Counted from the stretch's first letter, positions 26,100-38,339 are shown. The stretch is DNA of 64,000 bases from Apostichopus japonicus (GCF_037975245.1 NC_092577.1:30249898-30313897), one strand, 5' to 3'. The notes: generated from the sequence alone by a model not told the origin. Made by a program: numbers and translations.

Positions 26100-29000
26100 T
26101 TCCTTTATCCTTCCTTCCCCTTCCTTTCCCCTTCCTTCCCTCTTTCATTCCCCTTCCTCCTTCCTTCCCCTTCCCCATTCCTTCCCCTTTTTCCTTCCTT
26201 TTCCTTCCCCTTCACTCTTTCCTGTTCTTTCCTTCTTCTGTCCCCCTTCTCCCTCCCTTCCCCTTCCTTCTTCTTCCCCCATCCTTCCCATTCCCTTTCC
26301 CTTCCCTTTTCCTCCCAATTCTCCCTTCTTCCCCATTCTCCCCCATTCTCCCTTCCTTCCCCTTCCTTCTTCTTCCCCCATCCTTCCCATTCCCTTTCCC
26401 TTCCCTTCCCTCTTTCATTCCCCTTCCTCCTTCCTTCCCCTTCCCCATTCCTTCCCCTTTTTCCTTCCTTTTCCTTCCCCTTCACTCTTTCCTGTTCTTT
26501 CCTTCTTCTGTCCCCCTTCTCCCTCCCTTCCCCTTCCTTCTTCTTCCCCCATCCTTCCCATTCCCTTTCCCTTCCCTTTTCCTCCCAATTCTCCCTTCTT
26601 CCCCATTCTCCCTTCCTTCCCCTTCCTTCTTCTTCCCCCATCCTTCCCATTCCCTTTCCCTTCCCTTATCCTCCCAATTCTCCCTTCTTCCCAATTCTCC
26701 CTTCCTTCCCCTTCCTTCTTCTTCCCCCATCCTTCCCATTCCCTTTCCCTTCCCTTATCCTCCCAATTCTCCCTTCTTCCCAATTCTCCCTTCCTTCCCC
26801 TTCCTTCTTCTTCCCCCATCCTTCCCATTCCCTTTCCCTTCCCTTATCCTCCCAATTCTCCCTTCTTCCCCATTCTCCCTTCCTTCCCCTTCCTTCTTCT
26901 TCCCCCATCCTTCCCATTCCCTTTCCCTTCCCTTATCCTCCCAATTCTCCCTTCTTCCCCATTCTCCCTTCCTTCCCCTTCCTTCTTCTTCCCCCATCCT
27001 TCCCATTCCCTTTCCCTTCCCTTTTCCTCCCAATTCTCCCTTCTTCCCAATTCTCCCTTCCTTCCCCTTCCTTCTTCTTCCCCCATCCTTCCCATTCCCT
27101 TTCCCTTCCCTTATCCTCCCAATTCTCCCTTCTTCCCAATTCTCCCTTCCTTCCCCTTCCTTCTTCTTCCCCCATCCTTCCCATTCCCTTTCCCTTCCCT
27201 TTTCCTCCCAATTCTCCCTTCTTCCCAATTCTCCCTTCCTTCCCCTTCCTTCTTCTTCCCCCATCCTTCCCATTCCCTTTTCCTTCCCTTATCCTCCCAA
27301 TTCTCCCTTCTTCCCCATTCTCCCTCCCTTCCCCTTCCTTCTTCTTCCCCCATCCTTCCCATTCCCTTTCCCTTCCCTTTTCCTCCCAATTCTCCCTTCT
27401 TCCCAATTCTCCCTTCCTTCCCCTTCCTTCTTCTTCCCCCATCCTTCCCATTCCCTTTCCCTTCCCTTATCCTCCCAATTCTCCCTTCTTCCCCATTCTC
27501 CCTTCCTTCCCCTTCCTTCTTCTTCCCCCATCCTTCCCATTCCCTTTCCCTTCCCTTTTCCTCCCAATTCTCCCTTCTTCCCAATTCTCCCTTCCTTCCC
27601 CTTCCTTCTTCTTCCCCCATCCTTCCCATTCCCTTTCCCTTCCCTTATCCTCCCAATTCTCCCTTCTTCCCAATTCTCCCTTCCTTCCCCTTCCTTCTTC
27701 TTCCCCCATCCTTCCCATTCCCTTTCCCTTCCCTTTTCCTCCCAATTCTCCCTTCTTCCCAATTCTCCCTTCCTTCCCCTTCCTTCTTCTTCCCCCATCC
27801 TTCCCATTCCCTTTTCCTTCCCTTATCCTCCCAATTCTCCCTTCTTCCCCATTCTCCCTTCCTTCCCCTTCCTTCTTCTTCCCCCATCCTTCCCATTCCC
27901 TTTCCCTTCCCTTTTCCTCCCAATTCTCCCTTCTTCCCAATTCTCCCTTCCTTCCCCTTCCTTCTTCTTCCCCCATCCTTCCCATTCCCTTTCCCTTCCC
28001 TTATCCTCCCAATTCTCCCTTCTTCCCCATTCTCCCTTCCTTCCCCTTCCTTCTTCTTCCCCCATCCTTCCCATTCCCTTTCCCTTCCCTTTTCCTCCCA
28101 ATTCTCCCTTCTTCCCAATTCTCCCTTCCTTCCCCTTCCTTCTTCTTCCCCCATCCTTCCCATTCCCTTTCCCTTCCCTTATCCTCCCAATTCTCCCTTC
28201 TTCCCAATTCTCCCTTCCTTCCCCTTCCTTCTTCTTCCCCCATCCTTCCCATTCCCTTTCCCTTCCCTTTTCCTCCCAATTCTCCCTTCTTCCCAATTCT
28301 CCCTTCCTTCCCCTTCCTTCTTCTTCCCCCATCCTTCCCATTCCCTTTCCCTTCCCTTATCCTCCCAATTCTCCCTTCTTCCCCATTCTCCCTTCCTTCC
28401 CCTTCCTTCTTCTTCCCCCATCCTTCCCATTCCCTTTCCCTTCCCTTTTCCTCCCAATTCTCCCTTCTTCCCAATTCTCCCTTCCTTCCCCTTCCTTCTT
28501 CTTCCCCCATCCTTCCCATTCCCTTTCCCTTCCCTTATCCTCCCAATTCTCCCTTCTTCCCCATTCTCCCTTCCTTCCCCTTCCTTCTTCTTCCCCCATC
28601 CTTCCTTCCCATTCCCTTTCCCTTCCCTTATCCTCCCAATTCTCCCTTCTTCCCAATTCTCCCTTCCTTCCCCTTCCTTCTTCTTCCCCCATCCTTCCCA
28701 TTCCCTTTCCCTTCCCTTTTCCTCCCAATTCTCCCTTCTTCCCCATTCTCCCTTCCTTCCCTTTCCTTCTTCTTCCCCCATCCTTCCCATTCCCTTTCCC
28801 TTCCCTTATCCTCCCAATTCTCCCTTCTTCCCCATTCTCCCTTCCTTCCCCTTCCTTCTTCTTCCCCCATCCTTCCCATTCCCTTTCCCTTCCCTTATCC
28901 TCCCAATTCTCCCTTCTTCCCCATTCTCCCTTCCTTCCCCTTCCTTCTTCTTCCCCCATCCTTCCCATTCCCTTTCCCTTCCCTTTTCCTCCCAATTCTC

Positions 29001-30475
29001 CCTTCCTTCCCCTTCCTTCTTCTTCCCCCATCCTTCCTTCCCATTCCCTTTCCCTTCCCTTATCCTCCCAATTCTCCCTTCTTCCCAATTCTCCCTTCCT
29101 TCCCCTTCCTTCTTCTTCCCCCATCCTTCCCATTCCCTTTCCCTTCCCTTTTCCTCCCAATTCTCCCTTCTTCCCCATTCTCCCTTCCTTCCCTTTCCTT
29201 CTTCTTCCCCCATCCTTCCCATTCCCTTTCCCTTCCCTTATCCTCCCAATTCTCCCTTCTTCCCCATTCTCCCTTCCTTCCCCTTCCTTCTTCTTCCCCC
29301 ATCCTTCCCATTCCCTTTCCCTTCCCTTATCCTCCCAATTCTCCCTTCTTCCCCATTCTCCCTTCCTTCCCCTTCCTTCTTCTTCCCCCATCCTTCCCAT
29401 TCCCTTTCCCTTCCCTTATCCTCCCAATTCTCCCTTCTTCCCAATTCTCCCTTCCTTCCCCTTCCTTCTTCTTCCCCCATCCTTCCCATTCCCTTTCCCT
29501 TCCCTTTTCCTCCCAATTCTCCCTTCTTCCCCATTCTCCCTTCCTTCCCTTTCCTTCTTCTTCCCCCATCCTTCCCATTCCCTTTCCCTTCCCTTATCCT
29601 CCCAATTCTCCCTTCTTCCCCATTCTCCCTTCCTTCCCCTTCCTTCTTCTTCCCCCATCCTTCCCATTCCCTTTCCCTTCCCTTATCCTCCCAATTCTCC
29701 CTTCTTCCCCATTCTCCCTTCCTTCCCCTTCCTTCTTCTTCCCCCATCCTTCCCATTCCCTTTCCCTTCCCTTTTCCTCCCAATTCTCCCTTCTTCCCAA
29801 TTCTCCCTTCCTTCCCCTTCCTTCTTCTTCCCCCATCCTTCCCATTCCCTTTCCCTTCCCTTATCCTCCCAATTCTCCCTTCTTCCCCATTCTCCCTTCC
29901 TTCCCCTTCCTTCTTCTTCCCCCATCCTTCCTTCCCATTCCCTTTCCCTTCCCTTATCCTCCCAATTCTCCCTTCTTCCCAATTCTCCCTTCCTTCCCCT
30001 TCCTTCTTCTTCCCCCATCCTTCCCATTCCCTTTCCCTTCCCTTTTCCTCCCAATTCTCCCTTCTTCCCCATTCTCCCTTCCTTCCCTTTCCTTCTTCTT
30101 CCCCCATCCTTCCCATTCCCTTTCCCTTCCCTTATCCTCCCAATTCTCCCTTCTTCCCCATTCTCCCTTCCTTCCCCTTCCTTCTTCTTCCCCCATCCTT
30201 CCCATTCCCTTTCCCTTCCCTTATCCTCCCAATTCTCCCTTCTTCCCCATTCTCCCTTCCTTCCCCTTCCTTCTTCTTCCCCCATCCTTCCCATTCCCTT
30301 TCCCTTCCCTTTTCCTCCCAATTCTCCCTTCCTTCCCTTTCCTTCTCCTCCCCCTTTTTCCCTTCCTGCCCCTTCCCGCTTTCTTCCCCTTCCCTCTCCC
30401 TTCCTGCCCATTCCTTTCCCCTTCCTTCTCCCTTCCATCCTTTCCCTTCTCCCTTCCTTCCCCATTCCCTCTTCC
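26100..30475. repeat. 89-bp polypyrimidine minisatellite, about 45 units
   Basis: The + strand is made of C, T and scattered A. A unit of 89 bp (landmark CTTCTTCTTCCCCCATCC) repeats from about 26.27 kb to 30.33 kb. Two variants differ mainly at CCCTTATCC versus CCCTTTTCC and at TTCCCAATT versus TTCCCCATT, and often alternate to give a 178-bp period. The left edge (26140-26409 and 26410-26679) is a 270-bp duplicated block with extra pieces (CACTCTTTCCTGTTC). The right edge from 30330 is degenerate. Minus-strand frames of up to 347 codons rich in Gly, Glu, Arg and Lys occur in overlapping registers because CT-rich DNA has few stops on the complementary strand. They are not genes. Confidence 0.97.
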
Positions 30476-30479
30476 TAAA

Positions 30480-31755
30480 TAGATATGTTCCATCATCTAA
30501 TAGCATTGCATCTAATTTATCCCTCTAGTTATATCAGATAGCGACCCTATACTTACTAACAACTGTCCAGGGGCAGCGAGAGCACCAAAGAGATCTGTGT
30601 GCCAAGTTAAGAGGCTTCTATCAGGGGCTTTTTCCCCTATTTTCCATTTCCTTCCTTTTTTTGCATTTATTTAAAAAAGTTTTAACACCCTCTTAATGAC
30701 TCAATTTGTCACTGTTTTTATTCCACGTTCTTTTCTGACACAAATTTACGTACTGCTCAGTCCGTCAGTCAAAATTTGAGGCATTTCTCTTTCTATCCCA
30801 CCTTGGGTATGCTAACTTCTTTTACCAGTTTACTACTACTAATAACAATGACAACTTCAGCCCTGATTCTGATATGCAAATTAGGCTGACCATGCATGCA
30901 TCTGCAATGAGGATGTTATTGGGCAAAGTCACTGGTATTGATAGGTCACAGTAAACATCTTGTGTCGTCAGGGAATGATTTGTCCCGTTAATCATATCCC
31001 ATATATTGCATAGATGCAACACGGTGAAATTGCTATACAGATGCAAAGTGCTTTACACAGGAAAATGCTTCACACAGGAATCCTAGTATTTTACAAGAGC
31101 TAAATTTCCGAGCTTTCAAGACTGCAACCATTTGAACGCTAATTTATACTGTACCCTGGTCACTTCAATATGGAACTACAAATTTAGCATATATGTAACA
31201 TTGCATGCTTCCTTTATGTGATTTATGAATCAGGAAGGGGGGGGGATGTGCACAAAGAGTGTGACAAAGGACAAAGGAAGGTGGACATGGGGGAGGGGAG
31301 GGGGGAGAAGAAGGGGAATTACATACAAGCACAACTAACTGTCTAATGCTTATACTCTTCCCAGCAATTATGTCTCCCTATTATCATATCAGAGTAGAAT
31401 TTGTCCAAAACAGTAATGTCCCCCTCTATTTCCAAATTTGTGCAATATCTTTCACATTTTACTTTGTCATGGGATTTTTCGGGGGGCCTCTGAAATTTGT
31501 TCCTGGACAGCTGGCTTGTCTGAGACCTGTCTAAAACTTTCTTCCCCCGCTGGCTTATTTTAACTTCCAAATCTCATGACAACCAGATGTTGAGGTGGGC
31601 AAAAGGGGTGATGCATAAATCCTCTTAACTGTTTCGTTTTCTCCCAGAATAATTAAGAGACTACCGAACTGTTCTTCTGTCGCTCAAAGCTGACGCGGAT
31701 AAAATAGAAGGGGTCTGGGAGAGCAAATTATTGGAAGGAGGAAATCGAGCATTTA
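30480..31755. other. no gene seen
   Basis: AT-rich DNA with a G-rich patch at 31236-31316. It contains a copy of the dispersed motif GATTCTGATATGCAAATTAG at 30865. Confidence 0.55.
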
Positions 31756-31756
31756 A

Positions 31757-32022
31757 GGTATAGGCTGACGACATAAGCACAGTATTAATTAGTTTTACAC
31801 TACATACTAACCTTGAGTAATTTGGTATAGGCTGACGACATAAGCACAGTATTAAATAGTTTTACACTACATACTAACCTCGAGTAATTTGGTATAGGAT
31901 GACGACATAAGCACAGTATTAATTAGTATCACACTACATACTAACCTTGAGTAATTTGGTATAGGCTGACAACATATAAAGCACAGTATTCATTAGTTTA
32001 ACACTATACATGCCAACCTTCA
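31757..32022. repeat. 67-bp tandem repeat, about 4 copies
   Basis: Units start at 31757, 31824, 31891 and 31958, exactly 67 bp apart, each beginning GGTATAGG. The first three are nearly identical. The fourth decays after about 20 bases (extra ATA, substitutions). A recent local tandem amplification is the simplest explanation. Confidence 0.95.
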
Positions 32023-32024
32023 CA

Positions 32025-34807
32025 TTACAAATTAATTTCAGTGTAAAATATATATTAGTCTAACTATTACATGTTACTTATATAATATTACATGCCTATT
32101 TAATTAAATGTTACAGTCATATCAATATGAAAAATTTACACATGAATTTTTTCTTACATTGTACTACAAGTGCACAGCCATAGCAACCTGTGATATTTTG
32201 AGCTACAAAAGCATCGATACAACCTCTACTGCTCTACCATTATGATCTGAAAATGTCTGGGAAAATAGGAAACTGACCCTCCCCTCCCCCCTCCCCCTCC
32301 CCCACCAAAAAAAATAAGTCTCAGTGTCAACAACCAAACCCACCAATCTCTTATCATTGTACAACATTTTAAACATGAATTTTACAAAAAAAATATTCGA
32401 CAAATAAACAGACAGAAATACTGCGATACCAAACAGAAGTTCATTTATTTATTTGTTTTATCGCCAATTGTGTAAAATGGGAAAGGAAGTCTCCTATAAA
32501 GTCTTAAAAAGACTTAACAAGGTAAGAGACTCCCTGGGAGTTTCAAAACCTATGACGGAACGAAGAAAGTAGCAAATTATCAGAAAGAAATAGAAGTGAA
32601 GAACAGATCTCCATCCTACCTCAGAGGCTTAGGTCTGATATATTTTCCTGGAACCTTTGTGATCCATCTTTTTCTTTTTCCTCGACTGCCTCAATCGATT
32701 AATTCCTTATGATTAATTCTTGCAAACTTTCACAACTTTGTACCCCAAAAGGGTTTGAATTATTAACCCCGGAGTATCATTCAGTGAATTGGATATAATT
32801 TAAAATACATGTTTCTGGAGGGGGGGAGGGGGGAGGGGGAAGGAAGGGAAATGATGCTTGAAGTCAGGCATGAGAGGTGCTGTGCAATATTTTTTAATCC
32901 ATAATAATTTGAACATGGATTGACCCTCTTTTAAATATGAACTGCTCACCTACAAGTATATATTGAGCCCTTCTGTGATATTATAATAATGATTGTTTAT
33001 GGAGGTCAATTCCAAGCTTTTCAATTTTAATTTTAAATTAGTGTTATATTTAAATCACTGAGTAATATTTAAACAAAGATGTAACGCCATATAATATCTA
33101 ACTTAACTTGTCGTTAATTAAGTACATAGTTGTGACAATTCAATTTGTTAAGACGTCATGCTTCAATTTTAATATGTAAGATTTAATATGTCATATTAAT
33201 ACGACTGCAGAGTCGCTTTCAATGTTCAAGTGAAATGGGAATTTCTTAGACAAACCTCAAGGACCAATTATTTGTTTCTGATGAAAAATCTGTACTGAGA
33301 AAAGATAAGCTTTTCACAATCATCCCCAGGCAATGAAACTATATCGAAATCATGAATCAACAAGCATCCAAGATTATTTTATTTTTTATTATTTTTTTAT
33401 TCTGACTATTCAAGGAACAGCATAATCCTGATACTTTGGTCTTTCAATCAGTAAAGAGATATTTACGGCTGATTAACAAAGCTGGCTTTTTGATGAACGG
33501 ATGCAATTAACCATGTGCACTTCTGGGGAGGCTTGAAGCTCCCCCCATCCCCCCCACCCCTGCAGCATTAAAAAATCAGAGAGGGGAATCCCAGCACATA
33601 TTACTTCCAAATTGTTTCAAAAGTAACAAACTATAGCACCATTTTCGGCACGCTCCATTTTCACCAAAAATTTTTAGATGGGATGCATGAGATGAGGGGC
33701 CACCCCCTTCCCCCCATACCAATGGCACCTTCCCTCCCCTGTATGGCTGTTACACCCCTGTGAGTGATTCTACTACACAAATCTAACTCATAAGAATTTG
33801 TTTTCTATCTATTTACTACTTTCAGGGTCATTTCCGACAGCACAAATTCATTAATATCGGTAATTTTTATCTGAAATGCTTAAGAAAACTACAACATTTC
33901 CTCAACACATTGCTTTAAGTAAATATATTTATATATAATCAAATTTCTGATCGCCTAAATGTTCCATAACACAACCTGAAATTTTCGATATTTAATTAGT
34001 TCTGTGCACTTACAAAGCCATATCTAAATCTTCACCACACTCTCTCCCTTTCTCTCTCAAGTTCCAAAAGCCCAAACTTAATTTTTTTTTTTCTGTCATG
34101 TTATCCAGACTTTCTTGAAATTCAATATACCTAACATGGATTAACATACATGAATAATTCCAAACATAACCTAAGAAGCTTTCAGAACAATACTTCACAC
34201 ACTGTTGAAATACATTAACTCCATAAAAAAACATAAAATTTAACACAATTTTTCTTCTTTCTGTTTCCCCTTACGATAAAGTGAGCTGCTAACTAAAACA
34301 AGTCTCTTCATGAATCATTAGTAAGTGATATTGTGGTCATAATTTCCGGAAGAGACAAATATTTAAACCTTTAATAAAACAATCAGGACACCCTATCCAG
34401 CAAGTCATTACTCTGGTCGTAAATAAAAATCAGTCGCCTTCCCGATCTCCTCACGTATAACGAACCAAATAAAAGACGATAATATGACATTTTTTAGAAC
34501 CAGCTGAACCACCTAATAGAACTGACAAGTTATAAATAGAGGGCGCTCTTCTGAAATAGAATTTTTGAATTTGCTGAAAAGGATGGCTGGTCTGTTCATT
34601 GAATGTTCAGCAAGATTTTATATCATGGCTGTTACATCGACAGTAATAAACACCACATTTTATTCAACTTGTGCAAATGTAATAAATATTTCTCTCGTTT
34701 AATTTCCTTACCAATCTGGGAAGGAATTTAAACGAGAGACATCTGTCAAAGGAGAAATATTTCCTTTAGATGTATCAGGTATTATGTCCTAAAATAAAAA
34801 ACTAACT
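32025..34807. other. no gene seen
   Basis: AT-rich DNA. C-rich blocks at 32277-32306, 33540-33560 and 33703-33742 may be remains of hAT-type elements (an ACACCCCTG end at about 33753-33761), but no matching left end is clear. A block near 34690-34760 holds two inverse copies of an AGGAATTTAAACGAGAGA-like sequence, forming a possible hairpin. Confidence 0.45.
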
Positions 34808-35336
34808 AAATTCTTGAGCTCTGAAATACTTGATGTGAGATGAATTATTATTGTCATCATATGTACCTATATTCATTGTCACATTTTTTCCACCTGACGA
34901 AATTTACTGGTGCCTCGAGAATTTAAGCTGCTTTCTAAGTGTTAACGCATTTTTACTATTAATTCCCAAACTTTTGCACACATTACGTAAAAAGAGACAT
35001 TTTTCTGTTACGAGGTTGGGCCAAGTTTCTACTCTTATTTCTATACTAATATTTCATAAAGATACAGTTTATTTCGGACTAATTATAATAGAATTCAAAA
35101 CAAACCAAAAATGGAAAAAAAATTCTAGTTCGTTCTTTGTCATTTTTGTGATTATTAACAATATGAAACAAAGGTCTGACCATGATTTAAGATTTAGAAA
35201 CAAATTAATTTGTCCTGTATGGCTTGATTAACGTTTCAATCGGTGAATTAAAGCTAATAAAAACAAACGAAATTCTTGAGCTCTGAAATACTTGATGTGG
35301 GATGAATTATTATTGTCATCATATGTACCTACATTC
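34808..35336. repeat. 67-bp direct repeats flanking about 395 bp
   Basis: 34808-34874 and 35270-35336 are the same 67-bp sequence with two mismatches (AAATTCTTGAGCTCTGAAAT at the start). The interval between them holds a 126-codon frame (34851-35231, +) rich in hydrophobic residues, with no recognised domain and AT-driven composition. The arrangement could be a tandem duplication whose interior was replaced, or a very small element with terminal direct repeats. The repeats do not begin TG and end CA, so I do not call them LTRs. Confidence 0.8.
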
Positions 35337-35339
35337 GTC

Positions 35340-36925
35340 AGTATTTTCTGGGATCGACGGTGGTGTCTAACACTTCTGTTACACCTCATTCGAAACTAGG
35401 TCAGATTACCGGCATCAGACGTTTCTTTTTGCATGAGTCTTCACACCCTTTAATATCTTGTCAAACTATTATGGAAAAGCCTCCAAAACTGAATCACATA
35501 TAATGTCTCTTATTATATTCCCTAATATCTCCATCCTTCAATCTTTGTCAGAAATGTAACTTTTTTCACGGTTTCGCAGGTGGGAAACTATTATCATGAG
35601 AGTTTTGTCATAAATATATATATATCTATATCATTCAATAATTCAAGTATTTTATTCAAAAAGTATCATTCTCTGTAAATTAGACAAAAAATACCAGAAA
35701 TGAGGTAAGATACCTGTCGATCATTTCGACACCTTTTTCCCCGCCATTTCCCAGAAGAAATAATCAGAGCTTGGCAGCCTACTTTCAGACTTGTCAAAAA
35801 AGATATCGGTCCGAAATATTTTCCCAAGTGGGAAAGATCCCCTTTCTTTAAAAAGTTAGTTACGAAAAAAAAGGAAAAAAATGGATGTTACTTAAAATTC
35901 CGATTTTTATTTCTCTGTCATATACGTTACAGATTCAGGATGCTAAATTAGAGTTGATCCAAAAAATGGTTCCTATCGATCTTTTTGCCGAACTTTGAAA
36001 GACAAAAATAAAAAAATCACCGCATGCGCAATTGGTGAAATAAGGGGTTCACATAGCTAACAAAAAATGACCTCCATTTAGGAGAGAGAAACAATTTCAT
36101 ACAGTAGTGATGATATTATGTATATATAGACTTTGTTGCTAGTCCTTGGAGTTCACTAAACATCAAACTGTGAATTGAATATGGCTTTAATAATTAGTGT
36201 CATGTGATACCTGAAACATGAATATGCAAATCCAGGTGACAATTCTCAGCCAGTCGGGACAATTTCATCATGCTAATACCTCTCTAAACTGTACTCCAAT
36301 ATCATACTCTCAAAGCACTGGTATTGACAGTACATACAGTTCCTAACCTTGATCTGATAGAAACATGATATTCGTACTGCTCGTACTGACAATACGAGTG
36401 CTCTGAAGCAGGACATGACACTACAGTATAGAAAAAAAAAATTCCCAACTGCATGTAATACCTGTGACATGAATATGCATATATCCAAGTCAAATAGTAA
36501 TCCATGTAATACAGCCATCTGGCAAGTGTACAGTACTATTGAAATAACCATGAGATGAAAAAAAAAGTACAGATTTGTGTCATTTCCATGTGGCGGTATT
36601 TACGCAGCTGTTTTACCTACGGTTTAGTTCCGAACATCACCTAACACAATACCCAGGTAACGACCTTCGGTATTCTGTTTATAACTCAACATGTGCCATA
36701 AAAAAAATTACTTAAAATGAAAGGAAAATGATCAAACTGGGAAAATTAAAAGGTGAATGCATGACAGAAAAATATTAAAGGTTAAAGACAAATCAATTAC
36801 AGACTGGCCATAATTTTACATGAAAATAAATTTAACATAAAAATAGTTCAACGGTTTAAACGTTATGTTTACATATCAGTTTATATGTTGTGCCCAAATT
36901 TTCTTCCTACACGTTTTTCAAAATT
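35340..36925. other. no gene seen
   Basis: AT-rich DNA. A pair of similar segments near 36205 and 36453 (ACATGAATATGCA core) and a motif at 36383-36402 related to 415-427 indicate old dispersed repeats. Confidence 0.5.
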
Positions 36926-36929
36926 TATA

Positions 36930-37447
36930 ATAATAATAATCAGGCGGTTGTTTTTACGACGCTTAAGCGACCACAAATGTGGGAGAAGCCCACATCATCA
37001 TCATCAGTTCGACCTCGGTCGACCATTATCATCATGAGGGGTAGGAGAAGTTGGCCGGACAATAACCTGGCATCAAGATTTCCAGTCATTTCTGTCTTCC
37101 ATAAGGGTTGCTAGCTCAGACGTACTTTCAGCCCCACTATCCTCTAGTAGGAAATGCAGGAAGGTTTTATGCCTCGCACCAGGGGTACCTTGTTTTGGCT
37201 ACCAGGTGCTAATGGATTACAACTCCCATGTCCCGTGGCTTCCAATTCGACATTTGAACTCAGATTCGGAATCTTTTCAATTTTAGAAAGTCATTTCAGA
37301 TGGGAAATTAACCGTATAGATTTGCTCTTGAATGAAAAACCCCACCTTACTATGACCCGGCTGGGTATAGAACCCGGAACCTCCTGATTGCTAAGCCTCA
37401 TTGCTTCAAATACCACCGCCTTTAACCACTCGACCACGGCCCTGGTT
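36930..37447 (-). mobile_element. tRNA-headed SINE, minus strand
   Basis: On the minus strand the head begins GGCCGTGGTCGAGTGGTTAA near 37443, which contains a good RNA polymerase III A-box (TGGTCGAGTGG). It continues to GGTTCCGGGTTCTATACCC at about 37364-37382, a damaged B-box. The spacing and a long variable region fit a Ser/Leu-type (class II) tRNA origin. The body runs toward 36930 and ends in (ATT)n, a common SINE tail. No target duplication is evident. The 77- and 74-codon + strand frames inside are shadows. Confidence 0.6.
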
Positions 37448-37491
37448 TAAGGTGGAATCGAGTACATTTCCTTGTGCTTCTGCATCTCCAA

Positions 37492-37656
37492 GTTACAAGT
37501 GGTAAAATTATTATGGAGGGCGGTATATAGTTAAATAGTTGTTGAACACGCTTTGAGCAGTAACTTTTGTTTACTGATCTGGCGCTATATAAGTCTCATT
37601 TATTATTATTATTATTACAAGTGAAGGCGGTATATGGTTAAAAAGTTGTTGAACAA
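37492..37656 (+). mobile_element. SINE 3' tail within a short direct duplication
   Basis: CGCTTTGAGCAGTAACTTTT followed by a GGCGCTATATAAGTCTCATTT core and (ATT)n (37549-37617) is matched on the minus strand at 52759-52836, so it is a dispersed retroposon tail. It is bracketed by two copies of a GGCGGTATAT(A/G)GTTAAA segment (about 37519 and 37626), suggesting a duplication around it. Confidence 0.7.
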
Positions 37657-37659
37657 TGT

Positions 37660-38338
37660 AGCAATCATATGACTGTCAAGCATATTCGGGGCCAAATACT
37701 GACCACATTTTAAAAGGTAATGTGTTTTGAAATAGATCGATACTGTACGGGAAAGGGGCCAACCCACCCCTGCCTATATGACCTTTAACCCATGTGGTGT
37801 TCATTTATAGTTTCATCTCCCCAGTCCCCTCACATGTCTCCATCCCCTTTACCACCTTCCTGGCCCCCACCCTCACCTGTCTCTGGAATGAAAAATTAGC
37901 AATCGTTACGCTCCAAAGTTTGGTGCAACCTTTATGACAGTTGACTTCTGTTGCAGCGTTGGGTTCTACCATGCATGCATTAAATACTTGTTGCCGTTTT
38001 TAATTGGTATTTTGAGTTGCCTCAGATGTTTCACTCTGGCAGGAGAAACACTACGTCACCAGTTTTTCCAGCAATCCCTTTTCTCTTCAAATTTTACAGA
38101 CTCTTCTTCAAGATTGGAGATAATGTGTCAACAATAAAACAGGTTGGAGGTGCTTCCAAGTTAAATCAACTCACCATTCGGTATGCAGAGAGGCCTACAG
38201 GAAGGAAACCTACGTAACTTGACTAAAGTCATGTGAGGCCCAGGTTGCTGAAAAAGCAACGTCCGTCCGTCCGTACGAACAGCGTCGTACGATTCCGTCA
38301 GAACAATGTTGTACATACCGTAGCTAAACAGACTGCAT
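37660..38338. other. no gene seen
   Basis: Non-coding stretch. It contains a short (GTCC)n run at 38262-38275 and overlapping frames of 66-67 codons without motifs. Confidence 0.5.
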
Positions 38339-38339
38339 A

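Noticed and set aside
26105-30506. More than twenty overlapping minus-strand frames of up to 347 codons rich in Gly/Glu/Arg/Lys
   Set aside because: They come from the 89-bp polypyrimidine repeat, which lacks stops on the complementary strand. They run in several registers at once and start at the same repeated ATG.
34851-35231. 126-codon membrane-like protein
   Set aside because: Hydrophobic residues follow from T-rich codons; it lies between direct repeats and has no motif.
37355-37447. Functional tRNA-Ser/Leu gene
   Set aside because: The B-box is damaged, the anticodon arm does not pair cleanly, and it continues into a SINE body.
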